A stretch of 64,000 bases of DNA, taken from positions 1 to 64,000 of the forward strand of contig JAVGVS010000727.1 in the NCBI GenBank assembly GCA_032718565.1. Reading direction: 5' to 3'. This stretch comes from Distichodus sexfasciatus (taxonomy: Eukaryota; Chordata; Actinopteri; Characiformes; Distichodontidae). The position numbers and the translations under genes were made by a program. This document shows positions 38,501 to 50,500 of the stretch, one piece after another (positions within the stretch are counted from its first letter, which is position 1; each line of letters starts with the position of its first letter). The notes beneath the pieces were generated by a model. The model worked only from the letters and a program-made list of their open reading frames with translations. It searched no databases and was not told where the DNA came from.

Positions 38501-41500
38501 AAGAGTCCGAATGCAAATCTCATTTTAGATGCTGAAGTTGAAGCAGGTTTTTGTTATTTTTGTTTCCTGCATTACCCTTCTGATCCGTGACCTCTCGACC
38601 CCTTTCAGCTTCCCCTGACCCGTGTTGACCTCTAAGTAGACTCTCCTAAATGGCCTTTTTTGACATTGTGTGTGTGTGTGTGTGGGCAGTAATGGTTCAG
38701 GAACATCGGAGGATCTCTTCTGGAAGCTGGACGCTCTGCAAACCTTCATCAGGGACCTGCACTGGCCCGAGGAGGAGTTCGCTAAGCACCTGGAGACCAG
38801 ACTCAAGTTGATGTCCAGTGACATGATCGAGTCCTGCATCAAGAGGTGGGAGATACTCCTGGAGGATCATCATCTTTATATTTACATTTACACCCCATTT
38901 TCAGGAATTACACGTCTATTTGTATTAAACTCTCTCTCTCTCTTTGAGGACGAGGATAGCGTTCGAAGTGAAACTGCAGAAGAGCAGTCGTACTACAGAC
39001 TTCCGCGTCCCTCAATCCATATGCACCATGTTCAACGTCATGGTGGACGCCAGGGCCCAGTCTGCTAAGCTGTGTGCCATGGAGCTCGGCCAGGAGGTAC
39101 ACACACACACACACACACACTCTTCATCCCTGTTGTTCACCAAAATCCCTTTGTCTGGTGCCAGTACCCTTCCAGTGCCGCTTCCCCAATTTGGTACTTG
39201 CACAACATTTCAAAATCCTCTCTGAAGAGGTACCAAAAAGTTACCGTTCAGGAAGCGAGAACCCAAAGTGTCATGAGAGGAGGGAGGAGTGAACAAAAGC
39301 AGGGTTAGAATAAAATAATGTGATTTCATGTGATTAAGAGCCTGTTTACACGTATGCTGAGATTTTTATAAAGGCATGTTTATATTTACGCTTGGGCCTT
39401 TCGTTTACACGCAGCCACGGAATCCAGCGCTTTGAAAAATCTTTACTTTGGAGGGTGTTTTAATATGTGTTTGAGGTGACTAAAACTCACGTAAAAACAA
39501 AAGGCCCAAACGTATAAGAAATGTGTTTATGTAAAATATCTGCTTATGTGTAAACAGGGCCTTAGCTTCAGTGCAACCTGTACATTAAACTATATCATTT
39601 ATTACTACTACTATTTATATAGTTATTATCAAAAATATACAGATAAAAGAGAATTACAATCAGCATCTGAGTAAAGCCTGGATCCCGATTCCATTAAAGT
39701 TAACTATGATCATTTAAGATTAAATTAAGGAGTGATGACGGTGGTGGTCTTGTGGTCGTCCTGTTTCAACGTGTTTCTTTGAGATGGCTAGTTTAGCCAA
39801 CAAGATGGGGGGAAATCACATCTTAGCATTAGTGGCAGCGTTTGAAATAGATTCTTACGTCTTGGAGACGAGATTGGGTGCATGAGATAAACCGTGCAAG
39901 AAAACAGCCACAATGTCTATGCCCCGCCCCTCCCTCGATTTTGATAGAAAAAAGACGCCGTCTAACACTGGGTCGCTTCTCACTGGTTCCCAGTTTCAGC
40001 ACCAGCAACCGGTACCAGTGTGATGGAAAGAGGAACGTGTCTGAACCTCCACAAATACAGATCCTCTTAATTGCTGAATCCAGTTTTCAGCTTCTGATTA
40101 TGCTGTTTTTGCAGTAGATATTCATCTATAGTCTCTACAGGGATGATGAGTTCTGATTTGGGAACAGCCACATTAGAAGCTCCTGACTGCAGATTCATTA
40201 TTTACTGTTTAATCTTCTGTACTGTACATGTATTACTGCTCATATTTCATACAGGCCTCATTGTGTAACTCCCACAGCACACGATATCAATTATAACTCA
40301 ACTCTGTCTTCACTTTCTCACCTGTGTGTGTGTGTGTGTTGGAATGAAAAGTTTCTGCTGGTTGTGTGTGTATGTGTATTTTTCTTTCTTTCACTTTGTA
40401 ATTTTTCACCATCAAACGTGTCTCCTCTTTCTTTTCTCTCAATCTTGTGAAAGTTTGTTAGAGAGTGGGTAAGTATGGCTAACAATTCAATTGAATTCTC
40501 ACCCTCCCGCTTCCCAAATGTGTAATTAGCATAGCTAGCAGTTTTCCCCCAGTCCTCCGACACTCAAATTGTTTTGATTTCATTACCATATGTGAGAGCC
40601 GCCGCGGAACATACATGTGTTAGAAGCGAGAGTCCTGCTACATCCGCGGCAGCTTGACACAGGTAATAATTAGCTGAGCTGAATTAATTACCTGCCGGTC
40701 CTCGTCGGGAGACAAAGATGCCGGGTTTTGGCACTCAGGTCCCGCACGGGGAACTCACGTTATTCCCTCATGCCGCTGCAGAGGAAGGGGAAGGGATCTG
40801 GTTTGGGAACAGGGCTGAATATTTTGGACTCCATTAGGAATAGAAACCTGCTCCTCCATCAGCACTCCGCTCCTCTGTCCTTCTGAAGAGTTCTTACTGT
40901 GATTTGTTCCCTCACCAGCGCCAGTACCACTCCCAAATCGACCACCTCATTGAGGAGACGGTGAAGGAGATGACCACCCTACTGGTGGCAAAGGTACCGA
41001 ACCCACAGCTCCTGAACATCAGCATCAGCATCACTGTCCTAACCTTACGCCTGGACATTTTTGAGCCTCCTTCTCTCCCTTTGTTTATTACCCTGTATTA
41101 TCTGTCACAGAGCATATTTACAAGCTGCAGCATTCTCTACCTTATTATGATGAAAAAAATATGCATTTTGCCAGACGGAAATGATTGATCTCTGAAATAC
41201 AATCAGAAACACTTGAAACACTTTATTGCACAAAAACACAGGTTAGATGAGCATATTGCCTAAGTTCTCCAGATTTCACCCAGATGTGCGTTATTCAGTT
41301 ATAAAGTGACTGAAGTGTAACGTTGCAGGCTGAGATCGCACAAGGTTAATCTGGGGTTTAAATCCTGCACTGACTAAACTGTTTCATTAGCATCATCTGC
41401 AGACTGATTCATTACAAGCACTGAGGAAAGAGTAAGGCAGGGTTAGAGGTGTAACAGGTCTCCAAGTCCATGTTTGGCTTCATGTCAATGTGGAAAACTG

Positions 41501-44500
41501 AGTATGAGTAATATACCTCATAAGTGGTAATATTCCCCACATATGCAGCGTGCCCTGTCTGTGTTGTTTTTGTAAATTATGAAATATAAAAGAGTTTTTA
41601 AGCTGAAAAGGTGGTCGCAGGGCTGGAATCTGTGGCGTTCACGTCAGGTTTGGGTTCAGTTTTACCCACTTCTATAGGAAAGACAAATAAAATCAAAATC
41701 CCAGTTCTGTGTGTAATCAGCTGTGATATCACTCTTTACACAGTTTATGGTGATTCTGGAGAGCGTTTTGGCCAAACTCTCTCGCTACGACGAAGGGACG
41801 CTCTTCTCCTCCTTCCTGTCGTTTACAGTAAGAACGTGAATCTGACTCTCGTTTCCCTTCACACATCTCAGAGTATTTTTTATAGTATAATTAGTCATTA
41901 TTTAATTAAATACATGTACAAATATTATTGTGAATGATGATGATGATGATGATGATGATGATTATTATTATTATCACGTTTAAATGTATGAAATAATTGT
42001 ATACATTTAAATGTGTTGAATGTGTAAATTGGGTTGTAGTGTTATAGTTTTACTGTATATATTACGTGGTGTGGAGTAGTGAGTGTGTAGTGCAGCAGGT
42101 GAGTGTGAGCTCTCAGCAGCAGGTTGTAGTTGTTGTGCTTCATCTGTCCTTCTCTCCTGCAGGTAAAGGCTGCCTCTAAATACGTGGACGTACCGGTGAG
42201 TCTACAGCACAACTCCTCAGTACCTGGACGAGACAGCTTGGATGTAGTTACTATTTTTACTCTGTATCTTGTAGTGGGAGTTAGATCATTTTAATCGCTC
42301 GCAGCTTGGAGCTGGAAAAGCTGCAGTTCAAGAGTAATTTCCTCAGCGCTGTTGGTTAAGTGTGTCTTCGTTAGCGCTGGTAATTGGACAGTGTAAAGGC
42401 CGGTCAGTGCAGATGGCCGTCTTTTACCTCCAAATGGCCATTCATATGCATGTGAGGAGAGCGGATGGCCAGAACCCTCACTCTCCCTCTCTCTCCACGC
42501 GAGCAGACAGTGTGATGTGTGTGTTGTGTAACAAACGCCCGTCGCAGGCTCTCGCTGGTTACACATCCACACAACCAGCTCCTACAAAAAGCTCCCTCTC
42601 TCTCTGCCCTCAGGGTGAGCTGTGTGTGTGTGTGTGTGTTTCCATGGTAATTGTTTGCACCAAATAAAATTAGGTATGAAATATTTGCTCATTTGCACCC
42701 TCCTAAAGTATCCGCCGAGGTGCGAAGTAAGTTCAATTTGCAGCGAGCGACAATTACCAGTTGTGGTGACCCTCCGGCAACACGGGCACGACTTCAATTT
42801 GGCACAAACGGTGTAGAGTAATACACTTTAAACTCCTCCATCTCAACACACACACACACACACACACTGCAGCTCAGAAACTCAAATATTACACCCAATA
42901 CACTGTACCTGCAGCAAAAAGCCCTTTTGCTGATCCGGAGTGTTACAGACATTAGGTTTGAACTCAGATGGTACGACGCATCGTTAAACTAACACCCGAA
43001 ACACTCCAAACTTGTGCATACCACAGTAGCTTAAACATTAGAATTAGCTTAAAACCCTAACACTAATTCAACAAACCATGGTTTTGGGAAATATTTGAAT
43101 TGCTGCAAATGGTCCTGAAAATGTAAGTGGTGTGTAAATGTAGAGCCTCATTCACCAACATCTTCTCAAGTTAAATTTGTCCTTAAAAATTAAGAATTAA
43201 AAATACTACAATATTAACCAGTTGAAAAATCCAATAAGCTAATGCACAAACAGACAAGCAATTAAATATGTTAGTGCTCTTCAGCAGTTACACATTCTCT
43301 CCTTATCTAAGAACAAGTCTCAAATAAGAAAACACTGGTGAAGGTCAGTGTCAGGGTCAGTGTGAGTTTTTAAAACGTCTTCATAAGAACGTTTTGTGAA
43401 TGAGGCTCATAGGGTGTTTTCAGACTGAAAACTCTGAAGCTCTGAAACAAACATCAGGAGGTGTTCTCAGTCCGGTTCGCTTTAAGTCCGCGGCGCGGTT
43501 CGTTTAACTTGCGCCTTGTGAACGCAAAGCGCTCCTGGTTCGCTTCGACAGTTTTTGTTCAAAGTAAAAATTTAAAAAAAAAATAGCAGAATGCAAAGCA
43601 GTAAAGGTCTGAGAGCTCCATAAGAATTAAGTATGAACAGAAAAAGGACTGAGGCGCCATCTGAGCTGAAGTGGAGCAGAAAGAGAACCGAGTCGCCTTT
43701 CAAATGAACTCACAGCGTGAACATCAAAAGAAACGAGTTCCCTTTCTGTTGGTCCACTTTTTGGACCACTTCTAGAGGACTGAGTTCGGTTCCTTTAAAG
43801 AGGACCATATGTGAAAACACCCATAGTTTTAGACGCACACTTCCGATCGTTTAACCATCATGATGGACTGATTTGAGAAGATGAATAATAAAACCTCTCT
43901 CTCTCTCTGTGTTTGTCTGGTAGAAACCTGGCATGGACGTAGCGGACGCCTATGTGACGTTTGTGCGCCACTCTCAGGACATCTTGCGGGACAAGGTCAA
44001 TGAGGAGATGTACATTGAAAGATTATTTGACGTAAGTAGCTCCGCCTCCCGGATGCGACATAACCACCAGCGAGGAGGGATAGGTCACATTTTGAGACTT
44101 TTCGCAATCCTTTTCTGTTTTCTCTTCTCTCCCTCTCGGCCGTACTGTTGCTGTCTAGCTGTCTTCAGGGGTTGAATCCATCTTCCTCCTCCTCCTCTTC
44201 TTCCTCCTTCTTCTTCTTGTCTTGAGTCGAGTCTGCATTTCTCCCTATGTGCTGCCTGGCCTTTCTCTGCACTTTGACTCCTTTTTCTTTCTATGCTGTG
44301 CCACTTTCAGAAGTGCTGATCTACTGTTTGAAAATGTTGGGTCTTGTACTAACTAGAGGCTTCAACAGTTCCTGAAATAATTAAACTAACCTCAAGACGT
44401 ACCATCATTTTCACACTTGTCTCATACCACTTTTGGGGCAGCGGATGTGTAACGGTTAAGGAGTTGACCCTGTGATCGGAAGGTCACTTGTTCAAATCCT

Positions 44501-47500
44501 GGACTGGTAAAGGTCCCACTGAGGTGCTCATGAGCAAGGTACCATACCCAAGCACTGCTCTTTGGACATTGTGGTGCACTGTGTGTTCCCAATGACAAAA
44601 ATGCGTCAGTCAGGTGCTGGTTTGTGACCACTGATCCAGGATCAGCTTCAGGATGGTAATAGGATGTAAACTGATATTGAAGAGAAGAGTTCTCAGATCA
44701 GTTCACCTGATGCATGTTGAGTTTTAGACGAGTGGTTTTGACTCATGGGCTGCTTTATCTCCCTTTCCTTTATTCGCTGTTTGCCTGCTGTCTGAATGGC
44801 CAAAGCACAAGACCTGTGTCCATCGCTCGTTCTTCTCCCTCGTTCTTCCTGTCTCTCTCCGGACCTCTCTGTGGCAGATTTCTCTTCTTTCCTGTGAGAC
44901 GTTGTCTGACTCTGAGAGTCCTGCCTTTCCTCCTAACCCTTTGTGACGTGTGTGGGTTTGTTGAGCGAGCGCTACTCCGCTTGCTTTGTTGCATTTAACT
45001 TGCTGCTCGTTCTACAAGTGCTGATCCGCGTACAGTCTCCACCTGCACTCATCTGGGCGGCTAAATAATATGTGTAACTGACCCAGGGAAGCACTGCTCT
45101 GCTGAGAGGCGAGTGCCGGGGTCTGTATGCACCGAGGAGCTGGTTTGTGACGCCTGGCTCAGAATCAGCTTTAGGTTGGAAATAGGATTTGAACTGATAT
45201 AGAGGAGAACTGATCCTGGATCAGCTCGCTCGATGCATACAGAGCTGTAGCGAGCAGTTCTGACCCAGCAGCTGCTTTCTTTCTCTCTGTCCTGCTTTCA
45301 CTGTTCTTGCAGCCATAGCACGAAACCTTTATCTGCAGCTCTTTCTTCTCTCTCTCCCTCTTTCTCTCTCTCCTTGGACGTCTCTGTGGCAGACTCCTCT
45401 TTCTCTCTGTGACTCCCTCTTTCTCACTACTCTTTGTTTTGCTGTGGGCAAGCTGTGCCGTTTCCCGTCCGAAAAGCTTCAGTAAACGAGTGCGGCAGGC
45501 GACTGGAGCGCAGGAGGAAAAGTGGAAGGACGCCCCGCCTCGTCTGTCTTTCTATCTTTCACTTCTCGTTTCCTCTTATTTCTCCACGTTTCTGCCTCTC
45601 TCTCTCTCTCGCTCTCTCGTTTCTCGCTCCCCCGCTCGCTCCCTCTCTCCTGCCTGAATCAAAGTGGAACTTATCCTTCCTGTGGAGTTGTGTTGATCAC
45701 ATTATGTCGAGTGGCGCGGTGCAGAGTCGACTAATCTTCCTGTGTACATCTGCTAGCATGACCCGGGTCCTCCGAGGTTTCCCCTCATACATGCGCTCGC
45801 AGACACGCAGCCGCCGCTCGCCTCTCCACCCAAATCCACCCCCTTTCAACACCCCATCACCCCCTACACCCACCCCAACCCAGATGGGCACGCAGGGCAG
45901 GGCACACGCACGTTTACACCCCTCCATCACCACAAACATCACCCCCAACCTGCTGAAGTGGCTGAGCCAGGAGAGAGAGTGAGCAGCACCGACAACACCA
46001 GGCCAAGCCTTATCGGGAAACAGATCACTCTCACACACACACACACACACACACATGTATCACTATCTTTGTGAGGTCTTTCCACAGACTCCCATAATGA
46101 CTAGATGTATATAATTTTACAGCTACACCTAATCCTAACCCTAACCTTAACCTCAGTAACAAAAACACATCTTTTACCTCTTTTAATTTCTCAAATAAAA
46201 CAAGCACATTTACTATAAAGTAATTTCTCCTCATGGTGACCTCTCAAATGTCCACACAAAGCCCAAAAAACAGATAAAAGTGATTTTAGGGGACAAAAGG
46301 TCCCCACAATATGATACATACATGAACACACACACACGCATACATTTAAACACACACACACACACCTTCATCTTCTGCTTCTTCACTTGAGGCAAAAATA
46401 TAAAAATCAAGATAGAAATATTGAGTGAAACATTTCTCTCATTTCTTTTGCAGTGTGACAGATCCCAGAAACATGAGGGACGGGAGAGTAATTTAGGGGT
46501 TTATTTTTCAGAAGGATCTGCTTTAATGAATCTGTTCTCCCGATATTTTACTTCTTTGTTACATTAGTCCCCTCATCAAGTCCAGTGGCTGTCGCAGATT
46601 AATACATCCATCAGTTTGCACTTTAAACCCTTCTCCTCGTGTTCCTCATATCCATATTTAACTCCAACATATTTCCACCGTGTTTATTTCCCCGTAATCA
46701 TGGTGGAAACTCAATTTGTTTGTCCAATTTGCAGTTTGTCGCTCCCTCCGTCTTTTGACTTCACACTTCTCTGCTAAATTGTGAGCTAATTTCCCCGTCT
46801 CGCTGCGGCCCGGGCAGGAGGGGGTCTGATCCCGTCCCATCTGATCTGGCCGAGTTTGAGATCAGACCGGACGTGGTCGTGAAGCCCGCGAGGAGTGTGT
46901 GTGAGGCTGGGGTTAATTGAGGTCAAGGACGAGGATTTCTCCCGGGCAGAGGAACACAAAAAGAAGATTACGCTGCGACGCTGCCCTTTCTGAGCTTTCA
47001 TAAGAGAATTTCATAACGCGATGAGCTCAGCGTCCAGCATCTGACCATATGCTCGTTAATATTCATGCCCCAGTGTCCAGTAAGTTTATAAGTTCCTGGT
47101 GGATTCATGAGTTCATATTCGTACCGAAATATTGCTGCTTTTTTAATCTTCTAGCCTAATGCAGACTTTTAATCACAAACACTTTAATCATGAACCTGGT
47201 TCACCTCAGAGGTGTGGCCAAATTTCCACCCATAACATTATCACCAGGTTACTGACCAGCCATAACATTATGACCAGGTTAGTGACCAGCCATAACATTA
47301 TCACCAGGTTACTGACCAGCCATAACATTATCACCAGGTTACTGACCAGCCATAACATTATGACCAGGTTTATGATATGACCAGCCATAACATTATCACC
47401 AGGTTACTGACCAGCCATAACATTATCACCAGGTTACTGACCAGCCATAACATTATGACCAGGTTTATGATATGACCAGCCATAACATTATGACCAGGTT

Positions 47501-50500
47501 AGTGATATGACCAGCCATAACATTATGACCAGGTTAGTGACCAGCCATAACATTATGACCAGGTTTGTGATATGACCAGATGTAACATTATGACCACTGA
47601 TAGGTGAGGTGAATCATGGGTATTACCTGGTTACCATGGCACCTGGCAGCAGCAACTGGGATATAATGTCTAAGGTAAACATTTTCTCCTTAAGCTTGAT
47701 GTGCTGGAAGCATAAAAATACGCAAGTGTAAGGATTTGAGAGACTTTGACGAGTGACAAATTGTGATGAACCTCCAAAGACCGCAGCAGCACTTTTATCA
47801 TTCACGCTTTATTTTAAACCTAAAATTAAAAACCCCAAAACATGTTTTATTCAATAATCATCTCTAAAACCTAAATGAAAAATTGTTTTCTGATTTCCCA
47901 TTGTGCCTAGTACATGAAGAACATGTAAACACACAGAGAGTCCATATTAAAACCTAAATGGAATAGGAGTGTGTTATTTTTCCATTGTTATGAGTGCAAA
48001 ATGAGAAATCAGAAATCATTTTTTGGTTTTGGAAACAAAAAAATAAATAACTTTACTACATTAATATAATATTGTTATTTGTGATCTCGACAAAGTTATT
48101 TTCTCAAGATCACAACTTGTTCGTATTTTGCTTTTATTTGACAAACGATTAATACACAGACTCACAGCAGCTCTTGTGGGACGTTGCCGCTCCGCTCGGG
48201 GTCGTGCCTTCGAAAAAGTGGTGCGATGACTGAAAATCTTGTGAACTGGAGACGAGGTCACGAGCGGCCGGGCATAATGTTGTGGCTGATGGGTGTATTT
48301 GAGGCAGAAGCTGGAGGTTAGTGAGCAGCGGTGTGTGTGTGTGTGTGCGTGGTGTAGTAGAACACACAGATGGCTTCGGTCTTGTGGATTTGCTCAGATG
48401 GAACGATTTTGGACTTTGTAAGGCTAAAACCTAAAAGAGGTTTGAGTCGCACGTCAGCGGATAAAGGAAGAGCTCGGCCGAGTGTGTCGTGTTGACGTTC
48501 CTGACCAGATACGGGGAGATCAGAGGCGGAGGGATGGTGAAAAACAAGGGAAGGGGAGAGAAAATTAATTTATATCCTCCCAGGCTCCCTCCCTCCCTCT
48601 CCCTCTCTGCTTCTTGAGAGCGCGGCTGAAGAAAGCGGGATTAGGACAGATGTGCTTAACGCCAGAGCTGATCCGCCCGATTTGGGCCGAGCTCGGAGAT
48701 CATTGATTAAAAAAAAGCCGTCTCCCAATCCGGCGCTGCTGATACCGCTGTCCCGGGCCTGTGTGTGTGTACGCCGGCGGATTACCGGGGTCAATTATAA
48801 CGTTAATCTGCTTTTTTCGGGAGGGGATGGAGGGGCTTCGGGGATTACGACTTCTCCGGCATTGATTGATTCGTCGTATTTGCGTTGACCTTGGCAGTTA
48901 TCAGCTCCACGACGAGGCTGTGCTTCATGACGAGGGTAAAGCCGCTTTGGTGGAAGCGATGCTAATGTTAGCAGTGGGGCAGTTGCAGGCAGAGCGAAGT
49001 CAAAGGTCAGAATCCGGCGTTTTCCGTTTCAGGAACCTGCCTTACCATTTGCCTGTTTGGGACGCGGCAGCACTTTGCAGGCTCTGGGTCACCACCCGCC
49101 GACGCAAATGAACAGTTTAATCAACTTTAGCTGCCGCGCGAAGTTAGCGCCGCTCAACTGACAAGCGGCTAACCTTTAGTCTGGTGTCACGACAACACAG
49201 TCACTCTTTTAATCACTGTGTGGATCTCAAATAAAATTTGTATATTGAGAAAATTGATAAATAAATGCACTGACTTTGCAGAAGTGAGACACTGCTGAAT
49301 TTTTATTGGTTGCAGATTATTTCTGAATAATTTAAGGTATGTATTTGAATTATTAGCCGTAATTATCAACCTTAACAAGAAAATGGTTTGAATATTTGAA
49401 GTAGTGAATATCACGTGTATGAAGGTTCAGATTTCTTTATTAAATGATGGAAACAATATTGACCTCACAGTATCCTCATTTATGAGACAATAGTATATTT
49501 ATATATTTTTTAAATCCTCACCTAGAATATGTACATTTCTTGTTACATGTAACACACCTGCACTATCTTGAACTGTATCTATGAAACACATGAGGAGGTG
49601 AGGGCAGTGGTAAAATGTTAGTGTTTAGAGACGTGAGCCTCTTGTTAAAACAGCGTGGAGCGGCTCCTCGTTGTTTATCTCTCCACTTTAATCCCTTTAG
49701 TTTCAGCAAAATAAAGCCATCGTAGGAAGAAGCTTTATGTGAGTAATCAGGGAGTAATGTCAGTAAAAATACTGATCTGTGTAAAAAGCTGTAAGGGAGC
49801 AGCAGCGTGGGTTTAGGTTTGTCCAGAACGTGGTCATCAGGAGGGTTTCAATGGAAGACGACTGGACTGTAGTTCACGTTGTTGAAGACGTTTTAGCGCT
49901 CATCAGAACCACTTCCTCACTTGCCTGAGTGTATGTGTGTGTGTGTGTAAAACTCACTGCAGCGGTCAGGATGTGAACCCTGCTGCCGCTGGACGCTCCT
50001 GATCACCACAGCGCTACAGGTTCCTCCTCCTTCTGTCGGCACAGCTTTTATAAATCACAGCTTTCTTCCTTCCTTCTTTCTCTCTCGTCCTCCAGCTTGC
50101 GCTCGTGTCAGCGCGGAGTCTCCAGGGTCAGTGTCAGCGCAGCAGCAGTGTGAGCAGGAGGAAGTTTAGAGGAGAATCTGATATATAAAATAAGCAGATG
50201 CACATCACACACATACACACACAGTAGTCAGATACACACAAGAAAAGCAGAATATTGACGCACACTTCACACTTAGTTCTTTTGTGTGTGAGAACTGTGT
50301 AGTTTATTAGATTATTTAATATTATAAATATTTTTAGATACAGACAAAAGGCAGAAATAATAATAATAATAATCTTTATTAACACATCAAATTTGATACA
50401 TCAAAATAAAGCCCTCAGTGTTTTACATGAAGACACACTACATTAGTTCTGCGTGTTTACTGTGTGTACGTCTTGCGTCTCATCTCATTACACAGCAAGA

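Larger units (their letters stand above)
42196..43923 (+). other. cadps: Intron 16: contents
   Basis: Holds a minus-strand repeat F fragment (42200-42345), unique-looking blocks (42340-42460, 42640-42810), a CA repeat (42847-42867), and two neighbouring short transposons (43143-43408, 43412-43822). Confidence 0.65.

Noticed and set aside
39781..39815. 15-nt microexon after GQE (tttagccaacaagatgg looked similar)
   Set aside because: No correctly placed donor and the encoded residues do not fit; no other match in the intron.
45434..45982. 182-codon + strand frame in intron 17
   Set aside because: Starts in CT-rich DNA, ends in Pro/Thr-rich low complexity, no family resemblance and no clear splice sites.
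46120..46160. Telomere-like ccctaaccctaacc
   Set aside because: Only two or three imperfect units inside an interspersed repeat.
47218..47580. CRISPR-like array
   Set aside because: Contiguous tandem units without spacers in vertebrate DNA; it is a minisatellite.
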